DNA from: an uncultured Prevotella sp.
GTDB taxonomy: Bacteria > Bacteroidota > Bacteroidia > Bacteroidales > Bacteroidaceae
Direction of reading: 5' to 3'
DNA: 64,000 bases
Assembly (NCBI GenBank): GCA_900315635.1
Contig: OMZV01000007.1
Location: 1-64,000, forward strand
Shown here: in pieces, positions 17,087 through 26,062 of the stretch
How positions within the stretch are numbered: the stretch's first letter is position 1
Layout: each line of letters starts with the position of its first letter
The notes under the pieces: generated by a model
What the model saw: only the letters and a program-made list of their open reading frames with translations
Told to the model about the DNA's origin: nothing
Databases searched by the model: none
Position numbers and translations under genes: made by a program

Positions 17087-18748
17087 ATGGACTGGATAAA
17101 TTCTCTCATAAGCATACAGTCAGCGGTTCAGGCAGTCGCTGTAATATCCATCATCTGCGCCATTGGTCTCGCCTTGGGCAAGGTGAGGTTCTTCGGCATA
17201 TCGCTGGGAGTGGCTTTCGTATTCTTCTTCGGCATCATGTTCGGAAGCTTCGGAGTAGGAATCGACCACAACATGCTGCTCTTCTGCGAGGACTTCGGGC
17301 TCGTCCTGTTCGTCTATGCACTGGGACTTCACGTTGGACCGAACTTCTTCGGCTCCTTCCGTCAGGAGGGAATGGCACTCAACCTGTGGTCGCTCGCCGT
17401 CATTCTGCTAGGCACCGTCATGGCAGTAGTACTGACATTCTTTACCGGAGTGAGCATGCCCGACATGATAGGCGTGCTCTGCGGAGCCACAACCAACACC
17501 CCGGCGCTAGGTGCCGCACAGTCGGCTCTCGAGCATATCGGCATCGGAGGCGGCCGTGCAGCACTGGCAACAGCTGTCACCTATCCGCTGGGTGTCCTCG
17601 GAGTAATCCTCGCCATGGTGTTCATAAGGAAACTCTTCGTCAAGCCCGACGACTTAAAGCCACGCCTGACAGGCGAAACCGACAATACATTCATAGGCCA
17701 GTACCTCATCGTCAACCCAGCCCTTGAGGGCAGAACCATCGGCGACGTTGCCCACGACGCCCGTGTGAAGTTCATCATCAGCCGTCTCTGGCGTGCCGGC
17801 GAGGTCATTCTTCCGATGGCAGACACCGTGCTCCACATCAACGACAGTGTGCTCGTTGTGACGACAAAGGACGAGGAAGGCACCATGCAGATGCTCTTCG
17901 GCAAGGAGATGGACAAGGACTGGAACAAGGCAAAGATAGACTGGAACCACATCGACTCCAATGTCGAGAGCCGCGTTATAGTGCTTACCAAGACACAGCT
18001 CAACGGCAAGAAACTCGGCGGACTGCGCCTTCGCGACACTTACGGAGTCAACGTGAGCCGTGTTATCCGTGGTGATATAAAGCTCCTTGCCACCGACGAC
18101 CTCATCCTTCAGTATGGCGACCGCCTCACTCTCGTCGGCAAACCGGATGCAATCGACAACGCCGAGAACTTCCTCGGCAACTCTGTCAAGACGCTTAACG
18201 AGCCAAACATCGGCAGCATATTCCTCGGAATGGTGCTCGGACTGGCTCTCGGAACAATCCCAATCCACATCCCCGGCATGGAGAGCCCTATCCGGCTTGG
18301 CATCGCCGGTGGACCTATCGTCATGGGAATAGTCGTCGGAGCCCTCGGACCACGCATGCACTTCATCTCCTATACCACCCGTTCGGCATCGCTGATGTTG
18401 CGCCGTCTCGGACTGGCCCTCTATTTGGCGTGCCTCGGACTCGATGCTGGTAAAGGCTTCCTCGACACCGTTATCCGTCCCGAAGGACTGCTCTGGGTGG
18501 GCATCGGATTCTTCCTCACCATCGTGCCGGTGATAATCATCGGTTTGATTGCGCTGAAGATGAAGAAGTTCGACTTTGGAACTATCTGCGGAATCCTTTG
18601 CGGTTCGATGGCAAATCCTATGGCTTTGAGCTATGCCAACGACAGTATCAAGGGCGATGCGGCAAGCATAAGCTACGCAACTGTCTATCCGCTAGGCATG
18701 TTCGTGCGTGTCATCATTGCCCAAGTGCTGGTCATGTTCTTCGTTTAG
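17087..18748 (+). CDS. AspT/YidE/YbjL-type transporter with two RCK_C domains
   Basis: A 553-residue integral membrane protein. Hydrophobic segments occupy residues ~10-190, then a soluble middle (~200-370) with two TrkA-C/RCK_C-like domains (INPALEGRTIGDVAHDARVKF-like and VIVLTKTQLNGKKLGGLRLRD stretches), then a second membrane half. Each half contains the AspT duplication (FVYALGLHVGP; LACLGLDAGKGF; GATTNTPALGAAQSAL; GSMANPMALSYAND). Known family members are aspartate:alanine exchangers and succinate exporters, and the substrate here is undetermined. It starts two bases after the pyridoxamine kinase stop. A 393-bp gene-free region with array B follows. Confidence 0.88.
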   Translation: MDWINSLISIQSAVQAVAVISIICAIGLALGKVRFFGISLGVAFVFFFGIMFGSFGVGIDHNMLLFCEDFGLVLFVYALGLHVGPNFFGSFRQEGMALNLWSLAVILLGTVMAVVLTFFTGVSMPDMIGVLCGATTNTPALGAAQSALEHIGIGGGRAALATAVTYPLGVLGVILAMVFIRKLFVKPDDLKPRLTGETDNTFIGQYLIVNPALEGRTIGDVAHDARVKFIISRLWRAGEVILPMADTVLHINDSVLVVTTKDEEGTMQMLFGKEMDKDWNKAKIDWNHIDSNVESRVIVLTKTQLNGKKLGGLRLRDTYGVNVSRVIRGDIKLLATDDLILQYGDRLTLVGKPDAIDNAENFLGNSVKTLNEPNIGSIFLGMVLGLALGTIPIHIPGMESPIRLGIAGGPIVMGIVVGALGPRMHFISYTTRSASLMLRRLGLALYLACLGLDAGKGFLDTVIRPEGLLWVGIGFFLTIVPVIIIGLIALKMKKFDFGTICGILCGSMANPMALSYANDSIKGDAASISYATVYPLGMFVRVIIAQVLVMFFV

Positions 18749-18779
18749 AACCGCCTTCCGGACAACAACTAACGTTCTG

Positions 18780-18990
18780 TTGAACAACAGCTGACGCCCC
18801 TTCATGATATAACTGATGCCCTTTTGCAATGTGAACAGCCATCTTTCACGTTGTAAAAGGGTATCTTTTAAAAAGAAAAATAATTTATTTTTCATTCGTT
18901 TTCAATTTATTTTCTTCTGGTTTTTAATTTATTTTTATCTTTAAAAGATACCCTTTTACCACTCAAAAGGGCATTGCCTGCCACGTAATC
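18780..18990. repeat. Array B: 22-bp repeats around an AT-rich core with 20-bp perfect inverted repeat
   Basis: In the 393-bp spacer between the transporter and the protease. The segment 18853-18872 (GTAAAAGGGTATCTTTTAAA) is the exact reverse complement of 18940-18959. Between them is an AT-rich core with AAAAATAATTTATTTTT at 18876-18892. Degenerate 22-bp units continue on both sides. The rest of the spacer (18991-19080) is AT-rich and holds the protease promoter. Confidence 0.8.
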
Positions 18991-19080
18991 ATCCATCTGT
19001 CGGCATTTAAGAAGTATGTAATTAAACTTTAAATTCGCAATATTTCACATCGTTAATTTGTAAAAAAGCGACTATTTGAC

Positions 19081-19089
19081 TACCTTTGT
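19081..19089 (+). promoter_or_regulatory. -7 promoter element of the M16 protease gene
   Basis: TACCTTTGT, 52 bp before ATG 19142, with an AT-rich leader. Confidence 0.7.
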
Positions 19090-19141
19090 GGCAAATTTTT
19101 AACAATAAATCAAATTTAGTATTTCATAAACCTGAAGAAAA

Positions 19142-21958
19142 ATGAGACTTAAGCATTTTCTCGTAGTAGCGTTTATGTTTGTCGTCGGCTTAGCCACCGC
19201 GCAGGAAATGGGACAGATTCCCGTTGACAAGAACGTGCGCATAGGCAAGCTTCAGAACGGACTGACCTACTACATCCGCCACAACGATTGGCCGGAACAT
19301 GTCGCAAACTTCTACATTGCGCAGCGTGTGGGCTCCATTCAGGAGAATGACGACCAGCGCGGTCTGGCCCATTTCCTCGAGCACATGGCGTTCAACGGGT
19401 CGGAACACTTCCCTGACTCGACACTCCTGGAGTTCACCCGTGGACTCGGAGTAGAGTTCGGAAGCAACCTCAACGCCTACACCTCGATCGACCAGACGGT
19501 CTATCGTGTTTGCGACGTGCCTACAAAACGGCAGAGCGCACTCGACTCCTGCGTCCTCATTCTGAAGGACTGGTCGAATGGCCTGACCCTCGCAGGCAGC
19601 GAAATCGACAAGGAGCGTGGCGTCATCCATCAGGAGTGGCAGCTACGTTCGTCAGCCTCACAGCGCATTTTCGAGCGTGTATTGCCGAAGCTTTACCCGG
19701 GCTCAAAGTATGGTGTCCGCCTGCCTATCGGACTGATGTCGGTCGTTGACAACTTCAAGTATCAGGAGCTCCGCGACTACTATCACAAGTGGTACCGCCC
19801 GGACAACCAGGCTATCATAATTGTCGGTGATGTCGATGTCGACCATATCGAGAACCTTATCAAGGAACTCTGGAAGGACGTCAAGGTCCCGGCTAATGCC
19901 GCACAGGTAGTCGACGAGCCGGTGCCTGACAACGACACGCCAATATACGTGTTCGATAAGGACAAGGAGATGCCTTATTCATCGATAGGTATTGCTATGA
20001 AACACGACCCGGTGCCTGACCAGATGAAGTCCAGTCCGGTGTACTACATCCAGCAGTACATGAAGAATCTCGTGGCAATGATGTTCAACCAGCGCCTGAG
20101 CGACCTGACTCTGAAGGCCGACTGCCCGTTCACATCGGCTTACGGATATGACGGCGAGTACATCTATTCGAAGACGAAGGACGCATTCCAGATCGATGCC
20201 AACGCCAAGGACGGACGCGACCTCGACGCTCTGAAGGCTATCTACCGTGAGGCTCAGCGTGTCCGTCAGTTCGGATTCACCCAAGGCGAGTTCGACCGTT
20301 CGAAGGCTGAGATACTGTCACAGTATGAGGATGCCTACAACAACCGCAACAAGATTCGCAACTCGCAGTATGGCGACGAGTACCGTGACAACTATCTGGA
20401 GCACGAGCCAATCCCTGGAATTGAGTGGGAGTATCAGTTCATCAACCAGATTGCCAAGGTTCCGCAGCTCGGTCTTGAGGCTGTCAATGAGTTTGCCAAG
20501 GAACTTATCTCCGACAATGACACCAACCTTGTAGTCACCGACTTCGCTCAGGAGAAGGAAGGCAAGGTCTATCCGACAGAGGCTCAGATGCAGGAGGCTG
20601 TCAACTCAGTACGTGCCGAGAAGCTTGAGCCGTATGTCGACAATGCCAAGAATGAGCCGCTGCTCGACGAGAAGACTCTCCCGAAGGCTGGCAAGATAAC
20701 CGGCGAGAAGGAGAACAAGCAACTCGGATATAAGGAGCTGACCCTCTCTAATGGCGCCAAGGTCATCCTCAAGCACACTGATTTCAAGCAGAACGACATT
20801 CTGTTCTATGCTACTTCAAAGGGCGGCAAGAGCCTCTATGGTCCTGCCGACTACCTCAACCTGCGCTATGTCAACAATGCCGTCAGCGCCAGCGGACTCG
20901 GAAACTTCAGCAACAACGAGCTCTCAAAGGCACTCTATGGCAAGCAGGTAAGCGTCAACTCGTCGATTTCCAACTACTGGCAGACGCTTCAGGGCTCGAC
21001 AACTCCTAAGGACTTGGAGACCCTCATGCAGCTCGTCTACCTCCGTTTCACCGGCGTTAAGAAGGATCAGGAGTCTTACGATGCCGCCATGCAGCGCATC
21101 CGTCTGTCACTCCAGAACAAGGACTTAACCCCTGAGGCTGTCTTCAGCGACTCCCTGCAGGTTACCATGTATGGTCACAACCCTCGCTTCAAGCCAACTG
21201 AGGCTAGCGACATCGATAAGATAAACTACGACCGCATGCTGCAGATCTACAAGGAGCGCTTCGCCGGTCCGGGTCAGTTCACTTACTACTTCGTCGGTAA
21301 CTTCGATGAGGCTAAGCTCCGTCCGCTCCTCGAGAAGTACATCGCCTGCCTGCCAAAGGGCAAGAAGGAGAACTACAAGGAGTTCCCGATGTATGTCGAT
21401 GGCGATAATGTCAACAAGTTCAGCCGCAAGATGGAGACCCCGAAGGCTATCGCTTTCGACTTCTATCATGTGCCGATGGCTTACACCCTCGACAACAGCG
21501 TGCTTGTCGATGCTGCCGGACAGGTTCTCTCAATGGTTTATCTGAAGCAGATTCGTGAGGACGCCAGTGCCGCTTACTCTGTAGGAGCTTCCGGCGGTCT
21601 GTCGAAGATCGGCTCGAAGAGCATTGCCCTGATGCAGGACTACTGCCCTATGGATCCAAACAAGGTCGACCAGGCTACAGGTCTGCTCGTCTCCGGACTT
21701 AAGGACTGCACTGAGAAGGTCGATGCCGACAAGGTGCAGAAGGTCAAGGAGTACATGCTCAAGCAGGCTGACGAGGACGCTAAGGACAACGGTCACTGGC
21801 TCGGCATTCTCAACGACTACATCGAGAATGGTGTCGACTTCCAGACCGGCTATAAGGATGCTGTCAATGCCCTCACCCCTGAGCGCATCGCCGCGTTCCT
21901 CAAGAGCCTTGTTGCCGCTGGCAACCACACCGATGTCGTTATGACCCCAATCAAATAA
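19142..21958 (+). CDS. Secreted M16 family zinc metalloprotease (PqqL/pitrilysin-like)
   Basis: A 938-residue protein with a signal peptide ending ATAQ, so it acts in the periplasm or at the outer membrane. The inverted zinc motif HxxEH is at residues ~77-81 (HFLEHMAFNGSEH), with the third ligand Glu expected in the following ERGVIHQEW region. Two M16 homology units are visible. The C-terminal unit (residues ~540-930) lacks the zinc motif, as is usual for the structural half. The length matches two-unit PqqL-like zinc proteases of Bacteroidetes, which degrade peptides or imported small proteins. It is monocistronic, flanked by array B upstream and a strong terminator downstream. Confidence 0.92.
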   Translation: MRLKHFLVVAFMFVVGLATAQEMGQIPVDKNVRIGKLQNGLTYYIRHNDWPEHVANFYIAQRVGSIQENDDQRGLAHFLEHMAFNGSEHFPDSTLLEFTRGLGVEFGSNLNAYTSIDQTVYRVCDVPTKRQSALDSCVLILKDWSNGLTLAGSEIDKERGVIHQEWQLRSSASQRIFERVLPKLYPGSKYGVRLPIGLMSVVDNFKYQELRDYYHKWYRPDNQAIIIVGDVDVDHIENLIKELWKDVKVPANAAQVVDEPVPDNDTPIYVFDKDKEMPYSSIGIAMKHDPVPDQMKSSPVYYIQQYMKNLVAMMFNQRLSDLTLKADCPFTSAYGYDGEYIYSKTKDAFQIDANAKDGRDLDALKAIYREAQRVRQFGFTQGEFDRSKAEILSQYEDAYNNRNKIRNSQYGDEYRDNYLEHEPIPGIEWEYQFINQIAKVPQLGLEAVNEFAKELISDNDTNLVVTDFAQEKEGKVYPTEAQMQEAVNSVRAEKLEPYVDNAKNEPLLDEKTLPKAGKITGEKENKQLGYKELTLSNGAKVILKHTDFKQNDILFYATSKGGKSLYGPADYLNLRYVNNAVSASGLGNFSNNELSKALYGKQVSVNSSISNYWQTLQGSTTPKDLETLMQLVYLRFTGVKKDQESYDAAMQRIRLSLQNKDLTPEAVFSDSLQVTMYGHNPRFKPTEASDIDKINYDRMLQIYKERFAGPGQFTYYFVGNFDEAKLRPLLEKYIACLPKGKKENYKEFPMYVDGDNVNKFSRKMETPKAIAFDFYHVPMAYTLDNSVLVDAAGQVLSMVYLKQIREDASAAYSVGASGGLSKIGSKSIALMQDYCPMDPNKVDQATGLLVSGLKDCTEKVDADKVQKVKEYMLKQADEDAKDNGHWLGILNDYIENGVDFQTGYKDAVNALTPERIAAFLKSLVAAGNHTDVVMTPIK

Positions 21959-21968
21959 AGGTAAAAAG

Positions 21969-22018
21969 GTAAAAAAGTAAAAAGGTAATAGTGCCTTTTT
22001 ACTTTTTTACTTTTTTTT
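21969..22018 (+). terminator. Terminator built from GTAAAAA repeats
   Basis: A 17-bp perfect stem (21969-21985 with 21994-22010), made almost only of GTAAAAA-type repeats, is followed by eight T. Further TTTTTACC repeats continue to about 22070, immediately upstream of the metK promoter. Confidence 0.75.
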
Positions 22019-22071
22019 CATTCCAACATTCTTTTTACCTTTTTACCTTTTTACTTTCTTACTTTTTTTAC

Positions 22072-22080
22072 TACCTTTGC
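22072..22080 (+). promoter_or_regulatory. -7 promoter element of metK
   Basis: TACCTTTGC, 39 bp before the metK ATG at 22120. The leader is too short for a SAM riboswitch. Confidence 0.75.
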
Positions 22081-22119
22081 ACCCTAAAACGTTTTAAGGA
22101 TAATTAATTTCTAGAATAC

Positions 22120-23379
22120 ATGTCTTATTTATTCTCATCAGAGTCAGTTTCTGAGGGACATCCCGATAAGGTAGCCGACCAGATTTCGGACGCTCTTCTT
22201 GACCAGTTCCTGGCTTACGACCCTAACGCACGCTGTGCGATAGAGACTTTCGATACAACCGGTCAGGTAATAATCATGGGTGAGGTGCGCTCTTCGGAGT
22301 ACATCGACTTGCAGACTATTGCCCGCAAGACTATAAATAAAATAGGATATACCAAGGCTGATTACCAGTTCGACGGTGATTCTTGTGGTATCCTTACTGC
22401 CATTCATGAGCAAAGCGACGACATCAATCAGGGTGTCGACAATGGCGATGAGGACAACCAGGGTGCCGGCGACCAGGGTATGATGTTCGGTTATGCGGTC
22501 AACGAGACAGAGAATTACATGCCTGTAACACTCGATTTGGCTCATCTCATCATGCGTACTCTGGCTGACATCCGTAAGGAAGGTAAGGTCATGAAGTATC
22601 TCCGCCCTGACGCTAAGTCGCAGGTGACGGTCGAATACAGCGACGAGGGAATCCCACAGCGCATCGATACCATCGTGGTTTCGACCCAGCATGACGATTT
22701 CGCCGATGAGGCTACCATGTTGCAGACTATCAAGCACGATGTGGTGAATATACTTATTCCGAAGGTCAAGGAGCAGATTCACGCTCCGAAGGTGCTCGCC
22801 CTGTTCAATGATGACATCAAGTATCTGGTCAATCCGACCGGAAAGTTCGTCATTGGCGGTCCTCACGGCGACACGGGACTTACCGGACGAAAGATTATCG
22901 TCGATACTTACGGTGGTCGCGGTGCCCATGGTGGTGGTGCTTTCTCTGGTAAGGATTCGTCGAAGGTCGACCGCTCGGCTGCTTATGCTGCCCGCTACAT
23001 TGCCAAGAATATGGTTGCCGCTGGCATCAGCGATGAGGTCCTGGTTCAGTTGGCTTACGCTATTGGCGTGGCTGAGCCGGTGAGTGTCTATGTCGATACT
23101 TACGGACGCAAGCATGTCGATATGTCCGACGGTGAGATTGCGGCTAAGATTAAGTCGATGTTCGATCTCCGTCCTAAAGCCATTGAGCGTGCCCTGAAGC
23201 TCCGTCAGCCGATGTATTTCGAAACGGCTGCTTACGGTCACATGGGCCGTAAGAATGAGATTGTCCACAAGAAGTTCACCAGCCGATATCACGAGGATAA
23301 GGAATTAGACGTTGAACTCTTCACTTGGGAGAAGCTCGATCAGGTCGAGCGCCTCAAGGAAGCGTTTGGAATTAAATGA
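22120..23379 (+). CDS. metK: S-adenosylmethionine synthetase
   Basis: A 419-residue cytoplasmic enzyme making S-adenosylmethionine from methionine and ATP. Diagnostic stretches are the N-terminal [19 protein letters not shown], the ATP-binding [12 protein letters not shown] and the P-loop-like [17 protein letters not shown] followed by [15 protein letters not shown]. It is slightly longer than the E. coli enzyme (384) and similar to other Bacteroidetes MetK. It has its own promoter, and an AT-rich repeat region separates it from the next gene. Confidence 0.98.
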   Translation: MSYLFSSESVSEGHPDKVADQISDALLDQFLAYDPNARCAIETFDTTGQVIIMGEVRSSEYIDLQTIARKTINKIGYTKADYQFDGDSCGILTAIHEQSDDINQGVDNGDEDNQGAGDQGMMFGYAVNETENYMPVTLDLAHLIMRTLADIRKEGKVMKYLRPDAKSQVTVEYSDEGIPQRIDTIVVSTQHDDFADEATMLQTIKHDVVNILIPKVKEQIHAPKVLALFNDDIKYLVNPTGKFVIGGPHGDTGLTGRKIIVDTYGGRGAHGGGAFSGKDSSKVDRSAAYAARYIAKNMVAAGISDEVLVQLAYAIGVAEPVSVYVDTYGRKHVDMSDGEIAAKIKSMFDLRPKAIERALKLRQPMYFETAAYGHMGRKNEIVHKKFTSRYHEDKELDVELFTWEKLDQVERLKEAFGIK

Positions 23380-23396
23380 TAATGTATAATTTATAA

Positions 23397-23546
23397 TGTA
23401 TAAATATCACTTTCGAAAAGGTATAAATATCACCTTCTCAAAGGTATTATTTATACATTATACTTTATAATTTATAATTTAGTTCTAGTTAATGCCACCC
23501 TCTCAAAGATATTATTTATACATTATACATTATAATTTATAAATTA
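23397..23546. repeat. AT-rich direct repeats between metK and the DUF4271 gene
   Basis: Two 51-bp copies (23431-23481 and 23496-23546) differ at only about five positions and are spaced 65 bp start to start. Each contains CTCAAAG followed by ATTATTTATACATTATA. A shorter related unit (GTATAAATATCAC) occurs twice just before, 23 bp apart. The region contains mutually complementary TTATAAT/ATTATAA stretches and could form hairpins. Confidence 0.75.
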
Positions 23547-23553
23547 AACAGTT

Positions 23554-24369
23554 TTGTCTCGCTCGACCATACTTCCGGTAGTAAACCCACTCAAGGGCTA
23601 TGACCCGACTCACGTGACGTTCATTCGCAACGACACGGACACGGTTCGTCTGTCCCTGACGGAGCAGGATAGTGGTCTCTTGGGCGATGATGTGCCTTAC
23701 ACTGTCAGCTCCGACAATACCATCACGGCTCTGCTTATAGGCTGTTTTGTGCTTGGAATGCTGGCTCTGTCGGTGTCGCGCCCGTTCATGTTGAGGCAGA
23801 TTAAGAACTTCTTCTATGTCCCCAGGAGTGTCGCCGACATGCCGGAAACCGACTATGAGATAAACGTACAGGCATTCCTTGTACTGCAAACGACTTTGGT
23901 CTTGGGTGTCCTATATTATATTGTGTCGCGTCTTTGGATAGGCAATGACTACTCACAAATATCGCAATTAAAAGTCATAGCTGTCTTTACCGGTATTTTC
24001 ATAGCCTATTTCGTGGTCAAGAAGATAGTTTACCATATCGTCGACTGGGTCTTTTTTAATGCGAAAAAAATTGACCAATGGTCGAAATCGGGGCTCTTCC
24101 TTACCGCTATGGAAGGCGTACTGTTGTTTCCTGTTCTGTTGTTGCAGGTTTACTTTGGTCTATCTTTGCAAACTGCAATTATTTACACCGTTGCTGTTAT
24201 AATTCTCGTTAAATTGCTGTCATTTTACAAATGTTATGCAATCTTTTTCAAGCATGGTGGTGGTATTGTGCAAAATATTTTGTACTTTTGTGCCCTTGAA
24301 TTGATGCCGCTTTTAGCTTTAGCGGGTATTTTGTTTATTACAGGAAACAATTTGAAGGTAAATTCTTAA
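23554..24369 (+). CDS. DUF4271 family integral membrane protein
   Basis: A 271-residue membrane protein. The frame is closed by a stop nine bases upstream and the next Met is residue 69, so the start appears to be TTG 23554 (MSRSTILPVVNPLKG). Hydrophobic segments are centred near residues 60-75, 115-130, 145-165, 190-210, 215-230 and 245-265. The family is specific to Bacteroidetes and usually sits beside uroporphyrinogen-III synthase, as here (hemD starts 7 bp after its stop). Its function is unknown. That position suggests a role related to tetrapyrrole synthesis or the envelope, but this is inference only. Confidence 0.82.
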   Translation: MSRSTILPVVNPLKGYDPTHVTFIRNDTDTVRLSLTEQDSGLLGDDVPYTVSSDNTITALLIGCFVLGMLALSVSRPFMLRQIKNFFYVPRSVADMPETDYEINVQAFLVLQTTLVLGVLYYIVSRLWIGNDYSQISQLKVIAVFTGIFIAYFVVKKIVYHIVDWVFFNAKKIDQWSKSGLFLTAMEGVLLFPVLLLQVYFGLSLQTAIIYTVAVIILVKLLSFYKCYAIFFKHGGGIVQNILYFCALELMPLLALAGILFITGNNLKVNS

Positions 24370-24376
24370 GACAGTA

Positions 24377-25123
24377 ATGGTTAAAAAGATTCTTATTTCC
24401 CAACCTCAGCCGAGCAGTGATAAATCACCTTACTACGACATCGCCAAAGAGTTCGGCGTGCAGCTCGACTTCCGCCCATTTTTCAAGGTTGAGGGAATAT
24501 CCGCGAAGGAGTTCCGTCAGCAAAAGATAAATTTACTTGATTACACTGCCGTGGTGTTCACTTCGCGCCACGCTATAAATAATTACTTCAATCTCGCTAA
24601 GGAAATGCGTATTACCATTCCTGAGGATATGAAGTATTTCTGCTCCATTGAGACTATTGCGCTCTACATTCAGAAGTTCGTTCAGTACCGTAAGCGCAAG
24701 GTGTTCTTCGGTAAGACGGGTAAGATTGATGACCTCCTGCCGACAATGGTAAAGCATAAGACTGAGAAGTATCTCGTTCCGCTGAGCTCTGTTCACAATG
24801 ATGATGTGAAGAATTTGCTCGACTCTAAGCACTTGAAGCATCGTGAGTGTGTCATGTACCGCACCGTAAGCAATGATTTCACGGACGAGGAAAAGAAGAA
24901 CTTCGACTATGATATGCTCGTGTTCTTCAGCCCGACAGGCGTTCGTGCACTCCTGAAGAACTTCCCGGACTTTAAGCAGGGCGATACAAAGATTGCCGCT
25001 TTCGGTCCTGCAACAGCCCGCGAGATTGAAGCTCAGGGTCTCCGTCTTGACCTTCAGGCACCATCGAAGGAGTTCCCTTCAATGGCAATGGCACTGAAAA
25101 ACTATCTTAAAGAAAACAAGTAA
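24377..25123 (+). CDS. hemD: Uroporphyrinogen-III synthase
   Basis: A 248-residue cytoplasmic enzyme that cyclises and isomerises hydroxymethylbilane to uroporphyrinogen III on the way to haem and other tetrapyrroles. The family is poorly conserved. Recognisable features are the N-terminal KKILISQPQP, the AVVFTSRHAINNYF stretch (domain 1), DMLVFFSPTGVRALL and IAAFGPATAREIEAQGL (domain 2). These match the Bacteroidetes version of HemD. It lies 7 bp after the DUF4271 gene and 6 bp before rnpA, so the three are likely one transcript. Confidence 0.88.
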   Translation: MVKKILISQPQPSSDKSPYYDIAKEFGVQLDFRPFFKVEGISAKEFRQQKINLLDYTAVVFTSRHAINNYFNLAKEMRITIPEDMKYFCSIETIALYIQKFVQYRKRKVFFGKTGKIDDLLPTMVKHKTEKYLVPLSSVHNDDVKNLLDSKHLKHRECVMYRTVSNDFTDEEKKNFDYDMLVFFSPTGVRALLKNFPDFKQGDTKIAAFGPATAREIEAQGLRLDLQAPSKEFPSMAMALKNYLKENK

Positions 25124-25129
25124 AGCCGT

Positions 25130-25534
25130 TTGGCAAACACTAAATACACACTGCCCAAGGAAGAGCGAATAAAGAGCCGTACGCTCATTGACATGCTTTT
25201 CGCCGGCGGGAAGAGCCGCTCGATGGTGGCATTTCCGCTTAGGGTGGTCTACATGGTGAAGGAACGAGAGAATCTTGAGCCACAAACTCAGATGTTAGTG
25301 TCGGTCCCTAAGCGTTGCTTTAAGCGTGCCGTGAAGCGAAACCGGGTCAAAAGGCAGGTGAGGGAGGCTTATCGTCACAGCCGCCAGATACTCATTGACA
25401 GGCTCAACAGCCGTGATGAGTTCGACCGTTCGGTCGTGATGGCGTTTATTTGGCTCGACGACAAACTTCATGAAACTGATGAAGTAAGCAGCAAAGTCAC
25501 TTCGTTAATGACCCGTGTCAGTGAGAAAATATAG
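25130..25534 (+). CDS. rnpA: Ribonuclease P protein component
   Basis: A 134-residue basic protein that binds RNase P RNA and helps cleave tRNA 5' leaders. The RNR signature is intact (KRAVKRNRVKRQVREAYR), preceded by the LVSVPKRCFK strand. The start is TTG 25130, six bases after the hemD stop. No ATG lies upstream in frame, and the next Met (residue 25) would remove conserved N-terminal residues (KEERIKSRTLIDMLF). The usual bacterial rnpA-yidD order is kept, but a repeat array separates the two. Confidence 0.93.
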   Translation: MANTKYTLPKEERIKSRTLIDMLFAGGKSRSMVAFPLRVVYMVKERENLEPQTQMLVSVPKRCFKRAVKRNRVKRQVREAYRHSRQILIDRLNSRDEFDRSVVMAFIWLDDKLHETDEVSSKVTSLMTRVSEKI

Positions 25535-25541
25535 TTTGACG

Positions 25542-25660
25542 TTGGTCTAATTGATGTTGGATGTAAGTCCAAAGAAAGTTGGATGGGCATCCAATTGAAG
25601 TTGGATGGGCGTCCAATTGAAGTTGGATGGGCGTCTAATTGAAGTTGGATGATGATCTGA
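25542..25660. repeat. Array G: near-identical 22-bp dyad repeats between rnpA and yidD
   Basis: Four full 22-bp units (25557-25578, 25579-25600, 25601-25622, 25623-25644), plus a partial unit at each end. Each is a dyad TTGGATGGGCGTCCAA plus a 6-bp spacer TTGAAG. Units differ by one to a few bases. The array begins 7 bp after the rnpA stop and ends 23 bp before the yidD ATG, so it should be transcribed as a chain of small hairpins. Confidence 0.9.
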
Positions 25661-25683
25661 TAACGGGCAGAAAGGCTGAATTG

Positions 25684-25944
25684 ATGAAAGAAGATAACCA
25701 TAGCAAGAATGTTCTGCATGTCATTTCTCACGCAATTGCTTGGCTGATGGTGCAGCCGATAGTGTTCTATCAGAAGTTCATCACGCCCTATACTCCGCCT
25801 TCATGCCGCTTCACTCCAACTTGTTCGGAGTACGCCCGTCAGGCAATATTGAAGCACGGACCAATCAAAGGCTTGCTTCTTGCTATTTGGCGGATACTAA
25901 GATGTAACCCTTGGGGTGGCAGCGGATATGATCCGGTGCCGTAA
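25684..25944 (+). CDS. yidD: Membrane protein insertion efficiency factor YidD
   Basis: An 86-residue protein starting [17 protein letters not shown] choose ATG 25684 over the in-frame TTG at 25639, because the latter lies within the 22-bp repeat array. It has the Haemolytic/YidD domain: an amphipathic N-terminus ([30 protein letters not shown]), with the Cys residues of [11 protein letters not shown], and C-terminal [15 protein letters not shown]. YidD proteins aid Sec/YidC-dependent insertion of inner membrane proteins. It is located downstream of rnpA as in most bacteria. Confidence 0.95.
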   Translation: MKEDNHSKNVLHVISHAIAWLMVQPIVFYQKFITPYTPPSCRFTPTCSEYARQAILKHGPIKGLLLAIWRILRCNPWGGSGYDPVP

Positions 25945-26062
25945 GTTGTCCTCCATGTGAGGCGCCCCAATAACTCAATATTCCATTTTTAGGCTTTTAG
26001 GCAATGCCTGCGAATGTCATTGTTGCCTATCAGTTACCTAAATTAATAACAACAATAAGAAA

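Noticed and set aside
21959-22119. SAM riboswitch upstream of metK
   Set aside because: The leader after the -7 box is only about 35 bases, and the preceding region is a GTAAAAA terminator. No riboswitch motif can be placed.
22144-23292. 382-codon minus-strand open frame opposite metK
   Set aside because: It is a shadow of metK, which is clearly the real gene. The frame has no recognisable protein features.
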